DNA of 64,000 nt. Origin: Neocallimastix lanati (nom. inval.) (Eukaryota > Neocallimastigomycota > Neocallimastigomycetes > Neocallimastigales > Neocallimastigaceae). Of this stretch, positions 1 to 14,700 are shown in pieces. A program made the translations under genes and the position numbers. Position 1 is the stretch's first letter. Each line of letters starts with the position of its first letter. The DNA is taken from positions 1-64,000 of the forward strand of contig JACVTC010000089.1 in assembly GCA_016946835.1 (NCBI GenBank). Reading direction: 5' to 3'. Below the pieces are notes generated by a model. It was given only the letters and a program-made list of their open reading frames with translations. It made no database searches and was not told where the DNA came from.

Positions 1-2737
1 ACTTTTATTATATAATATATAATCTTTAAAATAAAATATGTTATTTATAACTGTATTAGATATAAATATATATAATTTAGATAGTAATGAATTCGTTAGT
101 TATATTATTAAAATAATATAGTAATTCAATTTTATAATTATACAAAATAAAATGAATAAATTCAAAGAAGTTTATTAATTATAAATATTAATTATAAAAT
201 ATTTTGTGCTATTAATTATTAAATGAATTAATATATTGATACATTTTATATTTATGAGGGAAATAATAATATTTTTTTTTTTAAAAAAAAGTATGTATTG
301 AGAACGTTTATGTTTTAATAATAATCAAACTTTTATGAAATACAATATAATTTTAAAATTTTATAATAACTATAAAAATAATATTTTAATTAATTTTAAT
401 AGGATTTAATAAAATGAAAAAAGAATTTTTATATTTGATTTGAAATTTATATTACAAAAATATTTAAAAAAATATTAATATTAAATATAATGAGATAACT
501 TTATTAAAACAATTAATGATAATTTTTAAATTAAGAAAAGATGATTATATATAATTTGTATAAATAATTTAGAAAAAAAAAATAAAGAAATATTTTTTTG
601 AAGAAGAAATCTTTTTTGTATTATACCATTAATTTTAACTTTTTATTTACATGAAATATTTTTTTTATTTTTTTTTTTATATTTTTTATTTTATTTTATT
701 TTTTAGTTATATATTTAAACTTTAAGATAGTCATTTGTAATTAAAAAAAAAAATAGTAGTAATAATAATAAAATATTCTATTAAATATAGAGTTTCATTA
801 ATGCCAATGAATCATAAAAATTATAGTATATTGTCATTTTAATTAAATATATAAATTATCGTAATTATATATTTAATATACTTTTTACTTAACTTTTATT
901 TCAAAGTATTTCTCTCACTTTGGTTTTTAATTTTCATTTTAATATATAATATAATTATAATATTTACAAAATTATAATGTATACCTTTTAATAACAATAG
1001 TACAAAATTATTTAAAATATAATTGTTTTATTTAAATGATTGATATTTATATTATTTAATTCTTATTTTATTTCAATTAAGAAATCCTTTATTAATATTT
1101 AATTTTTTATTTTATATATATATTTTATATATTTATTACTACTTATTTATTTAATTCCATATTTTCGATTTATTAATTATTTTTATTTTTTTAATTAAAT
1201 ATTTTTTTAATTAATTTTATTTCTATATATGTTAATAATTATAATAATTAATTTTTTTATATGATAATAAATTAAATATAAATTTTGAAAATATTTAATA
1301 TATAAATTTTATTAATTAAATTCTATTATATATTTTAATTTTTTTATATAGTAATTTAAATATAATATAAATTATCCATTATTAGATAAAAAATATATAT
1401 ATTTTTATATATAATTTATGTTTATTAATATATATTATATTCATAAATATAAAAATTTTATATTAGAGAAATTATGGATAATATTAAAATTTAAATTTTA
1501 ATTTTTTTTTTTTTTTTACTTTACTTTTTATATGTATTTTTACTTTTTTTTTTATTTTTTCTATTAATTTTTTTTTTTATTATTATAAGTTTATTTTATT
1601 TCCATATATTATTAGTAAAAAAGTGTTACAGAAAAATATAAAAAAAGAGGATATGATTATTAAAGTATTGATACAAAAAAGTTAAAAAGAAAATATTAAG
1701 ATATCCAAGGTAAATAGCAAATACAGGAATACTTGATTAATAAAATAATTCAATATTAAATTATTAAAATAAATTAATTAAATAAAATGTTAACATAAAC
1801 ATGTAAATGTTTGAATAAATTATATATAAAACTTACAAAAGAGCTCATTGACAAATATTTTTAAATCATAAAATTTAAATGATTTAAAAAATAAATTGTA
1901 GAAGAAATAGTATAGCAAAAATTAAATATAAAGTAAATTTGAAAAATAATAAAATTGAATGACAATACAAATCAAATATCAAAGAATCTTTTAAATTAAG
2001 AGATTTATTATTAAATTGAGTCATAAAAGTATTTTAAATTTAGATTTATTTATCATGTACACTAAAATATGTATTAATAGACTTTATTATAAAAAATAAT
2101 AAAATCTAAAAATTTAAAAATTTATTATGTATTAGTAAAAATATGCATTTCAATATTATAATAAAGAATACGTAGTATATATATTATTACTTATTAATAA
2201 TTTAAAATTCATAGTTAAATTTACAAAGAATGTTTATTATTGTATCACTTTACATATTTTTATTAATATTCATTTATTCATTAACTTTTACTTATTTTAA
2301 ATTTTTTTTATATTATTTAAAGGTTCATTATTTAATTAATTTTATTCCATAATAAAAAAAAAAATCCTAAAACGAAAAAATCTTATATTTATATAAAAAT
2401 TATTTATATCTATTTATTTAACATATATAAATATAAGTTAATATTTATATTATCGTCAGTCAGTATATTAAAATTATCTCATTATAAATATATTTTATAC
2501 ACTAAATTATTATATGCTTAAAACATAATATATATTATTACCTCAATATATATAATTATACTATCCATTAATAATAATAAAATTAATAAATAATAATAAT
2601 AATAATAATAATCATAAAAGACGCTATATAATTATTATATTCAATAATAAAATATAAATAATTACACAAAAAAAATTTTTTTTTATTTTCCTCACAATTC
2701 GTAAATTTATACAATTACTAAAAATAAAATAACCAAG
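1..2737. other. AT-rich non-coding stretch
   Basis: This stretch is almost pure A/T with short homopolymers and no frame that resembles a protein. I see no RNA gene or mobile element. The last few hundred bases must carry the promoter of the CHS7 gene that starts at 2738, but no box stands out from the AT background. Confidence 0.6.
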
Positions 2738-3307
2738 ATGCCTATGGATGTTTCTTTTTCCTTCGGGTCATTTGATTATTTCTGTAATTCAATTGTAATA
2801 CCTTTATGTGCCTTAGTTGGTGAAAAAGTGGAACCAAAATGTTATGCCAGAAATATTGATGTTGGAGGAAATCTTCTTTTCCAACCTGGTAAATATTATT
2901 TAAAATATGTTATACACAATATTATAAAGTAAAAAAAAAAAAATAAAAATATAGTAAAATAAAAATTAAAATTAAAAAAAAAAATAAAATTAATTGAATA
3001 GTAATAAAAAATAAATTTATTAATTACTAAGAATTTAATTATTAATATACATAAAATAAATTATATTATGTTATTATATAAACTAATAATAATATTGTAT
3101 ATAAAAATTAAAAAAATGTGTACAATATATGGTAACAATATTATAAATTTTTTAAATATATATATCCATACGTATAAAGCAACCCTTGCTATATTATTTG
3201 TTGCACTAGTTATGACATCAATTATGATTTATCATATAAAATCAAAATATACAGCTGTTGGTAAGAAAAAGAAAGAAAAAAAGTTTTTTTCTTTTTTTTT
3301 TTTTTCT

Positions 3308-3350
<43 letters not shown>

Positions 3351-4821
3351 CTGAATTTATATAAATAATATTTATTATAATATATATAAAAGTATTAATT
3401 AAAAGTTTTTGAGAATTTTTAAATGCTAATTGTACAATATAATACTATTTTATAAATTATTAAAAATACTTTAGGTCGTAAAGAAATTGTTATGTTTTTC
3501 TATGCATATATGGTAATTATTATATTTGAATTAATGTTATATTCTGGTGCCATTCCTGCTTCATCACCAATATATTCAGTAAATATTCTATTGAATTTTT
3601 ATCTTTTTATATATTTTTCAATTTTTATTCATTAAATAGTTCATATAATAAATATTGAATATTAATAAATATATTATAAAAAAAATATTATAATACTACA
3701 TAAAAATATATAATATATAATTTATTTAGTATGTAGTAGCTATGTATAATGCCATGATAATTGCTTCCTATATCATTTTATTACTTAATGGATTTGTTGG
3801 GTTTCAATGGGCTGAAGATGGTACACCTACTTCACTTTGGGTAAATAATTTTGTTATGCATTATAATCAATATATATCAATTTTAATAATAATGATACTA
3901 ATAATATTTATATTATTTTTTGTATTTGTTTATTTATTTATATATTTTATTTATTTATTTATTTATTTATTTTTTTTACTTCATTTTAAAAAAAAAATAA
4001 ATTATTAATAATAATAAAAAAAAAAAAAAAAAAAAAAAATTAAATCATATGTCATATATTATTTTTAGATTATAAGAGGTAGTGCTATTGCTGGTTTTAT
4101 AGTCACTTTCTTTATTTCTATTGCTACATTTAAAAATTTTGCTGGTTTTAGTAGTGAAAGTCCAGTTCTTCTTTTCTTAATTTTCTATGTCTTTTGTCCT
4201 GCCTCACTTATAATTTATGTTATTCTTCAAATTATTTTGGTTATTAAAACTTTAGATGATCGTTGGCCTTTAGGTAAATTTTATTATTAATAAATTGTAT
4301 AATTACATTATTATTCATTTATTTTCTTTTTATTTTAAATATGTTTTTTCTTTTATATATATATATATATATCTTATTATTAATATTGTTTATAATAATT
4401 TATATTATATATTAATTGTAATCATTTTTGTATTTTTTTTATTTTATTTTATTTTATTTTATTTTATTTTATTTTATTTTATTTTATTTTATTTTACTTT
4501 AAAAAAGGTGATATTTGCTTCGGAATTGCATTTTTCATTATTGGTATTATCGGTCAGTACTTCCTATCTGAACTTATATGTAATATGGGTGACCATTATT
4601 TAGATGGTTTATTCTGGGGAGTTGTATTTACTTTACTTAGTATTATGATGATTTATAAATATTGGGATTCTATTACTAAGGAAGATCTTGAATTTTCAGT
4701 TGGTGGTAAGACAAATGTATGGGAAATTAAGGATCCAATGATTAATGATGAGGAAATGATGGTTTTAGCTGAAGAACATTACAAACTAAAACAACAAGTA
4801 TTAGGAAATAGAGATAATTAA
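2738..4821 (+). CDS. CHS7: Chitin synthase export chaperone Chs7, six exons
   Basis: Chs7 is a polytopic ER membrane protein that lets chitin synthase (Chs3 class in yeast) leave the ER. Exons read as 2738-2888, 3180-3260, 3475-3578, 3730-3840, 4069-4273 and 4508-4821. All introns are GT-AG, all junctions keep frame, and the product is 321 aa, the usual family length. Family landmarks in order: SFGSFDYFCNSIVIPLCALVG with CYARN at the N-terminus, KSKYTAVGRKEI after the first hydrophobic segment, LLLNGFVGFQWAEDGTP, KTLDDRWPLGDICFG, and HYLDGLFW followed by YKYWDSITKEDLEFSVGG near the end. Several hydrophobic segments fit a seven-pass topology. The ATG at 2738 is the first in frame. The fifth intron holds a (TTTTA)n tract at about 4437-4496. 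The identification is by recognised motifs; function is by family. Confidence 0.95.
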
Positions 4822-5042
4822 TGGAATATATTGTAATATATATATTTATTATAAAAAAATAAAAATAAAATAAAATATAATAAACCATATTATTGTATTA
4901 TTTTATTTTATTTTTTTAACAAATTTTTCATCATCTTATTAAACTAAAAAAAAAGAAAATATTTATAGCTGGTTTATATCATAATATCAAATATTTTAAT
5001 AAGAATGGATTATCTTTAAAAAAAAAATTAATAATTATAATA

Positions 5043-5073
<31 letters not shown>

Positions 5074-5959
5074 TATCATAAATATTTCATTTATATTTAA
5101 TTTTTATTTCTGTTTTTTTTTTTTTTTTTTTTTTTATTTAATTTATTTAAAATTTTTACTTTTAATAACAAAAGGTATAAATAATAAATTTTTTATCTAA
5201 TTTAATTTTTTAATTAATAGTTTTTTTTACTTTTTTATCTTTATTCTTTATAATATGTTTTATCACTTTTTTTTTTTAAAAAAAAAAAATAATAATAATA
5301 TTAAAAATAATAAAATAATAAAAAAAAATAAGAAAAATAAAAATAATAAATATAAAATATAAAAACAAAATATTATAATAAATAATCTATCTATCTATAT
5401 ATATATTCTAATATTAAATCGAAATCTTTAGATTTCTTCAAAAACTTTCTTGTTTTATATGGAAGTTAATTGAGGAAGTTTCCTCTATTTTTCTTCCTAT
5501 TCATTTATTTTAGATTATGAAAAAAAAAATTAATGAATAAACTTATATGTTTCTTATTGATGGAAATTAAGATTTTGATGAACTACATTTCAATATTGGG
5601 GAAATAAAGAAATTTTTAAAAAAAAAAAAAAAAATTATTTTTAAAAAGTTTTGAGTTTAACGTTTTATATATATAGCCAGCTTAGTAAATTACCTAATTA
5701 ATTATTGATATTGAAGCTTTAATAAAATCATTTCATTTTATTGTTTTAACAAGAGATATACTTAGTTTTCAAAGTTTGTCGTTTAATATATTTATGAGGG
5801 AATTACCAGCATTTTGATACATGATTTCATGTGTCCATGTATATATTCTACTTGGTGATTAGATATACTCTACTAAATTGCAATCTTTCTGACGTTTATA
5901 CATTTGTCAAAGGAGCTAGTACATATCTTTATGGTTAAATTATAATGACCTTGCTTCCA
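4822..5959. other. AT-rich spacer with homopolymer runs
   Basis: This is the 3' flank of CHS7. It has (AAT)n, poly-T and poly-A runs and a small palindrome near 5418-5440 (GAAATCTTTAGATTTC). From about 5650 the base composition becomes more mixed, which may be older sequence belonging to the repeat that is clear from 5960. No coding frame is supported. Confidence 0.5.
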
Positions 5960-6165
5960 TGGAAACTTAGAAACTGGAGAAATACTCCGAGAAAAAGCGT
6001 ATTAAAAAACTTTTCAGCAATAACGTGCATGTCAGAGCGCCAACGTTGAATACTCATTAGTGGCCGTCCAACAGGGACATTATCTGTCTATACAGAAGTG
6101 TGTGATTACCTCAATATTCCCACTATCCCATGGGCTGAAACCAAATGCGGTACACATCGGAAATA
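5960..6165 (+). repeat. Dispersed repeat, copy 1 (unknown family)
   Basis: This patch is clearly richer in G+C than its surroundings. It matches, with many substitutions, the reverse complement of 29355-29580. Shared blocks in the same order are AACTGGAGAA, the segment around CGTCCAACAGGGACA (the other copy has CGTCCATTAGGGACA), CTCAATATTCC and GCGGTACACATCGGAAATAA at the right end. The shared right end next to AAATAA repeats suggests an element end. Neither copy has a long open frame. I cannot assign a family. Confidence 0.7.
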
Positions 6166-6253
6166 AATAAATAAAAAAAAAAATGTCTTTAAAGTTTAGA
6201 TCCAACCATTAAAATAATATATAATTAAGTGTATAGAATAAATATTAATCTTT

Positions 6254-6293
<40 letters not shown>

Positions 6294-7095
6294 AGAAAGC
6301 AATAAAGATAATTTTTAAAAATAAAGTTTTAATAGATAAAGTTAATACAATTAAAGTAATTGATAATTATTTAATTTTATAATAATATAAAAATTAAAAT
6401 AATATGAAAATATAATATATATTATAAAGAAAAAATATTAAAGATTATTTAAGAATATGGATTTTTATTTTTTCTAAATTTCTTTATTTTTTTTTTTTTT
6501 TTCATTTATTTATTTTTATAATATGAATAATTAATAATATTTAAAATAAATTTAATTAAAATATGATAAAATTTATTATATAATAATTCAATTTGACTTA
6601 TTGAATAATATAATTATAATTATTGCTATATTTATTATTATTATTACTTTTTTAATTATATATTTTATTATATAGTATTTAAATTAAATTTATTATATCA
6701 ATATAAAGGATGAAACTATTGAATCATAAGTAATAATTAAATTATTTTAAAAATTAATTTTATATTAGTTATTCATTATAATACTTTTAAGGTAAAAAAC
6801 ATATTAAACTTTTAAAAATAAAATATAAAAAAAAATTATAAAATTATTCAATAAATTACATTAATAGTAATAATAATACTGATTATGTATCATTATTATT
6901 TAAAACTATAAAATTTTATTCATATTATTTATATATAGTATGTTTATTTTAAATTAGATTAAAATTAAAATTAAATCCCTCTTTTTTTTTTTTTTAAATA
7001 AAAAAAAAACTATTATTATGTCATCTCAAAATTAATTTAATATTTTTTATGAACTTTATTTTATGGATGATTTTTAGAGTTTAGGTTTTAATCTA

Positions 7096-7100
<5 letters not shown>
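6166..7100. other. AT-rich spacer
   Basis: The stretch has only A/T-rich sequence with long poly-T runs. No gene, RNA or repeat end is recognised. Confidence 0.5.
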
Positions 7101-7131
<31 letters not shown>

Positions 7132-7292
7132 CAATTATACTAAATGGTATAAATTATTTATTAATTTTTTTTTTTTTTTATAGAAAAAATATCTATTGAT
7201 ATTTTTTCTATTTTAATTAACCTATTAATTATATTAAGGATAAAAATTAATAAAAAAATTTATACCATTTAGTATAATTAAAAAAAAAAAAT
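7101..7292. repeat. Fold-back inverted repeat, MITE-like
   Basis: The left arm starts with a poly-T run followed by AATTATACTAAATGGTATAA at about 7133. The right arm ends with its exact reverse complement at about 7260-7280, followed by poly-A. The centre (7180-7212, TAGAAAAAATATC and its near mirror) is itself palindromic, so the whole unit could fold into one long hairpin. It is too short to code. A non-autonomous DNA transposon remnant is one reading. No target duplication can be defined in the homopolymer flanks. Confidence 0.55.
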
Positions 7293-7518
7293 TAACATTT
7301 ATTTTAATATTTGTTTGAAATAAATACTAATAATGAATAATAATAAAACTTGAATGTAATGATAATTTTGATAAAAAAATTAAGAAGGATTAATAAGTAT
7401 AAACTATTTAATAGGTGAAATATATTCTACATATATCCATTGTACCACATATCAAAGAGTTTATGAGCAATATATCTTTAGAACGTACCTGTTTCTGAGC
7501 ATTATTTCTAAAATGTAT

Positions 7519-7561
<43 letters not shown>

Positions 7562-10500
7562 TCACTATTTATATTGTTGTAAGATTTTTTATCAACATAT
7601 TTTGTAAAAACTTTATCTATGAGATATTGAGAAAAAAATTGCTTCTGAAAAAATTTTGTCATTCTCATTTCCTGATATCAAATCTTTTCTAATCATCTTA
7701 TGTGCAAAAATAATTATTCTTTAATCAAGCAATGTATATTGTAAGCAAGTCTCAAAATTTCTACAAGATATAATATCTTACCTTCCTCGATTCCACTCCT
7801 TTTTGTTTTATGAATACTTTATTAAATATTTTCTCTAACATCAGCTAATTCCATTAATATCTTATATCTTTAAGCTTTCCTAGAAAAAAAAAAAAAAAAC
7901 TCTTAGAATAAAAAGCCATTGCGGAAAAATACGAGTCAGTCAAATAAAAAAGATTGCTTTCAGATGGTTTACCCATAGAATTTAATACTTATTTATTTAA
8001 ATTAATATATACATATTTTAAATATTGAAATAAGTAATTTAAGAAATATAAATATTTAACGATTATTATAAGATAAATTAATATTTTCATTTATATATGA
8101 AATTTTAATTATTTTTACTATTATTAAGTTTATTAATAGAGAAAGTAAGTATTTAAAATTTATTATAAGAAATTTATAGTTATTTTTTAAATTATTTAAT
8201 AAAAAATAATATAGTAATTAAAATTATTCTTTTTTGAAAGATTACTGAATTAATATTATATATATATTTATTAGTATTAATATTAATATTATTTATTTAT
8301 TTATTTATTATATGCTCTATTTTGTGTATTATATATTATATAGTATTTATTATTTTTTATTTTATTTATATATAAATATTTTATTATTTTTAATTCTAAT
8401 ATTATTTATTATATTATTTAATATTTAAACATCTAATGTTTATCAATAATTAGTCATTAATAGTATAGCAATTGATTTAATTATATGTTTTTTATTATTA
8501 ATTATTATTAATTATAATAATTATTTATTTTATTAAAGATTTATGAAGAATTAAAATTAAAAACATTTATTATTTTTTGATATTTTGTAGTTAAACTTTA
8601 AAAAAACTTTAATTTTATTTTAATCAACTGTAACCATTGAGGTGTTTATATAATATAATATATTATATATTCCAATATATTTTATTATATAAGCATATAT
8701 TGCATTATACTATAATTAATTAAAGATTTATCGAGTAAAGTTAATCCAATATTAAAATTATTTAATATAAACATGATATTGTAATGTGATACTATTGTAA
8801 ATATTAATATAATTCTTATTATATAATTTTGTATTATTTATATAATAAGAATTTTTAATGGGAATATTTGTAAAAAAAGTTTTTATTCATCATTTCTTTC
8901 CTTTTTTAGTTTATATCAAATTAAAATGTTTCTATTTGAAATAATACATTGCCTAATATATTATAATATAATAAACTTTAATTTATTTTCTGTTGAAAAA
9001 AAAATTCAAAAAAAAAAAAAAACTTTTTTCTCTCTCGCAATACTATAAATAAAATTAATAGATAAAAAAGAAATCTATTTGATACTTCTATTAGATTATA
9101 TAAAAAAAACAAAAGAAAACTAAAAACAATTAGACGAAAGAAATAAAAAAAGTGTTTCAAATTAAAAGAAAGAAAATAAAAATAAAATAGAATTATATAA
9201 ATTTAAAGAATATGTGCTATATTTTAATTATTATTAATATAATTTTTAATATTTCTAGAATCCTTTTTATTTTTAATTTTTTTTTAATTCTTATATATAT
9301 ATATATCTATTATTAATAAATTTATTTATTTTATTAATTTATGGTATTTTTTTTCTTTTTGAACATTTTTATATATTATATATAGTTTTATTTTTTTGTC
9401 TTTATAAAAAAAAATATAGTTTTATTTATTATTTATTGATTTATACATTTATTTTTAGTATTTATTTATATTTTTATTCTCTTATATATTATTTATTCAT
9501 TTATTTGTTTTATAGTATTTATCTCATTTAAATAAATTTAATATAAAATTATATAAATTTTTAATTTTAATTAATTTTATTAATTTAGTTATTAATAATA
9601 TATTGAAATCATATTATAATATATTATCATACAATATAATTGTATTATTTTTGTTTTTTATTAATTATTTACTTATATTACAATAATTTAGAAAAATTAA
9701 AATAATTTATTTTATAATTAATATATTATAATATATATTGAATAATATAATATATTATATTTTTATAAAATTTTAATATATTTTGAAAAAATTTTTTATA
9801 ATAAGGAATATTAAGGAAAAAAAATCAAAGTAAAAAAAAAAATATAAATAAATAAATAAATAAATAAATATTTAAATATTTAAATAAGTAAATAATTTAA
9901 TTAATGAATTATATATATTAAAAATAAATAAATTGGATTAATAAATAAATGGATATATAAATTTATAAAAATATAAATAAATAATAATATAAGTAAATGA
10001 ATATTTTTAATAAATATAATTAATATAAATTAGAAGTTGTTAATATTTAATTTTAATATTATATTATATTATTATATTATATTATATACTGTATTGTATA
10101 ATCATTTTTTGTAAATAATATTTATTTTTTCTTTTATTAACTTTATTTTTTATTTTTATTTATTTTTATTTTTTTTTTATTTTTTTTTCCCTTTCTTCTT
10201 TTATTTTCTTTAATAAGAAATTTTTTTTTATTCACAATTATTAATAATAAATTTTTTCCAAATATTATCAATATTTTCATTTTAAATCATTGATTGAGAT
10301 TTTGTCGTAATTCATATTGATTTTTAATTATTTATAATAAAAAGGAAAAGATTTTATATTAATAAGGAATAAAATAATTAAATCAAATATTGATTAATAT
10401 AAAATCCACATAACATAAAATATACACATTTTATAATTTTAGACATAAGAGCTCTTCATTTAATCTCTATTAATTAATAATTAATAACAAATATATGAAT

Positions 10501-11759
10501 ACATCGATTAAAAAAATATTTCATCAATAATTACATAAATTTATAATTCGTTTGAACTAATCTCTTTTGAATCAATTAATTATTATTAAATAAATATATT
10601 AGATATATAAAGAGAAAAGTGAATGAAGCAATGTTTATTCAAATAAATATTATTATATAAATAAAAAGATATAATAATAATAATAAATATCTATGTATAT
10701 TTTTCTTTAATTTGATTTAATTGAAAATAATATATTATTTAAGTATCCTATAATTTGTAATAAATTACATTTTTTTATAAAAAAAGGAATAAACATTTAG
10801 AATTTGTGAATCTTAATTTTAAAAATTAAAGATTTTAAATACAAATATATATATATAATATATACATATCTAAGCACACTAATTCATAAATTTAACTATT
10901 CAAAAAAAAAAAAAAAAGTATCAAAAAGAAACTCATAAAAGGAGAAAAAAAAAATCACACATAACTTGTAATTAATTTATTTTTTTTAAAGTATATTTAA
11001 TATACAGTATTTATATAAAATTTAATTTATTAAAATATATTTTTTAAATTTGTTTTATAATAATTTATTTGATATATAATTAATAAACATAAAAGCAAAA
11101 AAGTATATTAATATCCTATTTTTTTTAACCTTTTTCTTATTAATTTATTATATATTTTATATAAATATTTTTTTTATATTATAATCATATATAGTTAATT
11201 TAACTTCCGTCAAAAATCTTTTTTATTAAAAAAAAATAGACCAAAGAAAAAAAAAATATTTTATTCAAAATCATATTCAATAAAACATCTAAATATTTTT
11301 ATTAAGAAAATAATTATAATTAACCAATACAATATATAAAAGACGAGAATTGAATTTTTTATATATCTTTATATAATTGCATAAAAAGTATATTAGAGAA
11401 AAATATCTTATTTTATTTTATTTTATTTTATTTTTTTAGTTTTGGAAATAGATAAATAAATACAGAAAAAAAAAAAAAGATAAAATAATGCTAAATTGAA
11501 AATTAAATTTCATTTCCAAAAATTGAATGTTATTTTACAAATACATTAATACAAATAATAGTGAATATTTATTTTGTTATTTAAAAAAGAAAAGAAAGTA
11601 ATAGTATAAAAAAATTTCCAAAAAAAATAGAAAAATTAAAAATTGAAATTTGAAAATAGATATCATATTATAATACTTAAAAGTATTGTATTTTTGAATA
11701 AAAATTTGTAATTGTTGTTGGAAGTAAAAATAATATTAAATAAGAGTAATAATAATAAA
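7293..11759. other. Long AT-rich intergenic region
   Basis: Most of it is low-complexity A/T. The part at about 7380-7990 is less repetitive and could be a worn element, but no protein family is recognisable on either strand. The final kilobase is the 5' flank of the kinase gene at 11760. Confidence 0.45.
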
Positions 11760-14700
11760 ATGCAAGTTCAATCACAAAAACTAATTGAATCATCTGAATC
11801 ATCTATAAAAAATCTTTGGTCATCGACTAATGCACAAGCTATTTTAGATAGTCTTGTTGATCCATTATTTATTTTAGATGAAAATGGAGTAATTATTGAG
11901 GTAAATTCTTATGCTGAGGAACTTTTTGAATATTCGAGAGATGAATTAATAGGACATATAAACATATCACAATTAATACCAATTCTAAATTTAGATAAAG
12001 AAGGTATACTATTTAGTGAAATGAAATAATTATTTTAAATTTTAAATTCATAATAGTTATTAATAATATTTCTAATAATAATAATTCAATAATTGATTTT
12101 AAATAAAATATAATCGATTCGAATTGTTAAAAATGATAAAAAAGAAACGTTATCAAAGTATATTGAAAAGTCTGTTATAACTACAGGTGTAAGAAAATCA
12201 TTACGTGATCAGAAAAATGATCTTGAGATAGATGTATCGTTATCATGCTATTATAATAAAGATGTGATAAGTACAAGTTCAACAAATATCACTGGAATTT
12301 ACTTGGTCAGTGTACGTGATGTTACTAGACAATTAACCGAAATGGAGTGGTCCAAATCTCGTTATCAAACTGAATTTAAAGGTAAAAAAAAAATTTAAAA
12401 AAAAATATATTATTTGTATTATTAAAAAGTTTTAACATTAAAAATAAATTTAACAATATCTATTTTTTTTATATTTTGATAATAGAAATAAAATGCATTG
12501 GTAAAGGTGGTTTTGGATCTGTTTATTTAGCAAAAAATAAATTAGATGAACAAATATATGCAATTAAAAAGATTCCATTACAATGTCATCCTCAGGATTA
12601 TATAGAATGTATGAATTTAATTGATACAAAAGATAAATTAAATGAAGAATATGATAGTGGTTGCAGTTCTGGATGTAATGAATTAAATTCAGAGGGAAAG
12701 GAAAATGATTATTATAAATCAGATGATAAAAAAATCGTTGAAAATATGAAATCCACATTAACGTTAGATGATTTAAGAGTTATTCGTGAGGTTAAAAATT
12801 TTGCAAAATTTAGAAGTCATCCTAATGTTGTACGTTATTATGCATCTTGGGTAGAGCCAGTATTATTGAATGAAAATTTAGAGGAAATATCAGATTCTAA
12901 AATAAATTCAGAACAGAGATCCCAAGAAATTTTTGATTCCCCTCCAGTTGAGCCACTTCATCCAAATACTACAGTAGACATGAGAAATAATCCTAATACC
13001 CAAAATGAACATTATAGTATTTATGATTCTATTAATTTAAGTCCTATGGATAATTCCCCAAATAGTTTTCAACAAGATCAAATTGAACTAATAAATACAA
13101 ATTTCATTTCAACAAATCAAAATAATGACTATCGTAATACAAATCAAAATAGAATTCAAAATCAAAATTATAATTTTAACACAAAAACAAAAACACATTT
13201 AGAAACAGAAGAAGAAGATTTTGATATATTTGGTAATGGTCCCACTGATCTTAAAATGATGACATCTATACCTCAAAATTTTGTTAATAGTAATAAAAGC
13301 AATAATATTAATAACACTGGTAATAATAATTCACCGATAATTAATAATCAAAATTATTCTTCTATTACACCATCAAGTAATGTTACAGTTAATTCAAAAA
13401 AGAAGGAAATTTTGGATTTTATGCCTTCTTCTTTTGAATCTTATCCTTCTTCATTTGATTCAAAGCAAACACCTCAATTATCATCTTCGCTAAATAATTT
13501 AAAAACTTCCATTTCATTTAATATTCCAAATAATAATCCTTTATTTAATACAAATTCTAATCCTAAAATTCATTTATGTAATAATAATAACATAGAAAGC
13601 CAATATAAAAAAAATGTTAGAAATTTTTATAAAAATTGTGATAATTTAAGTCAATATAATTTTAATGATAATGTAGATGGTCAAGGTAGCTATAGTACAG
13701 TACATGAGTCTCATTCATTAAATAACATATCTGAATCTTCAACAAGAGGTATTCAAACAAGTTCAATATATACCAATGATTCAATTTGTGATACTAGTCG
13801 TAGTGATAATACAAGTACAATAAGTGATGATGATGATGAATCGTCATTGACTCTTTTAGAACTTCCAATTATAAATTCTTCAAATGAAGAATTGAATGTG
13901 CTATCCTCTAGTCAAACTAATCTAAATAATTATTCGGAAAATGAAATATCAAATACAGATGATAGTATAATTATTCAGAATAACAATAATCAACAATATG
14001 AAGGAAAGGAAGAAATAGTAAGAACACGTTTTTCTGATGAAAATGATATATTTTTGACTTACCCAGAGGAAAATAGTAAACAAAATAAAAATAACCTTAA
14101 AAATCCTTCCGGTAATTCTCAATGCAATGATGAACAAAGCCAAATTAATAATAGTAGTTCTTGTATAAATATACCAAATAAAGGGGGAAATAAGTGTCAC
14201 CAGAGTGATAATGAAACCTGCAATTCATATAATTCTACTTATAGTAATAATTCAATTAAAACAATGCTCTTGGAGAATCAATATTCTATGGATGACAAAA
14301 AGGAAGAAATGATGAAAATTCAAGATAAAAATCATGAAGAATCAGCCCCTATTCATGCTAATAATGTAATAACTAATACTATTTTCGAAGAGGAAAATGA
14401 TAGTAATTCAAACGCAATATACCCAAATGGTGTCAAAAATAACGATAATACAAATACACAGGATTGTTTTGATGATGAATTTTCTACCGGAAGTAGTGTT
14501 TCTACTATAGTAGATGATTGTGATCTTGCTAAGAGTACTATATATCAAATACCTGCTAAAACAATGCTTTACATTCAAATGGAATATTCTTCTCCAAATA
14601 ATTTAAGAAAATGGATTAGAGAGAGGAATGCAAAAATATGGAAGCATGCTCCTTTTTTAAATAATAATCAAGAAAATAGTCATTTGAAACATTCCAAACA

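Noticed and set aside
3068-3364. Separate small membrane protein on the plus strand
   Set aside because: Only 3180-3260 of it is real sequence of CHS7 (exon 2); the rest is intron and poly-T.
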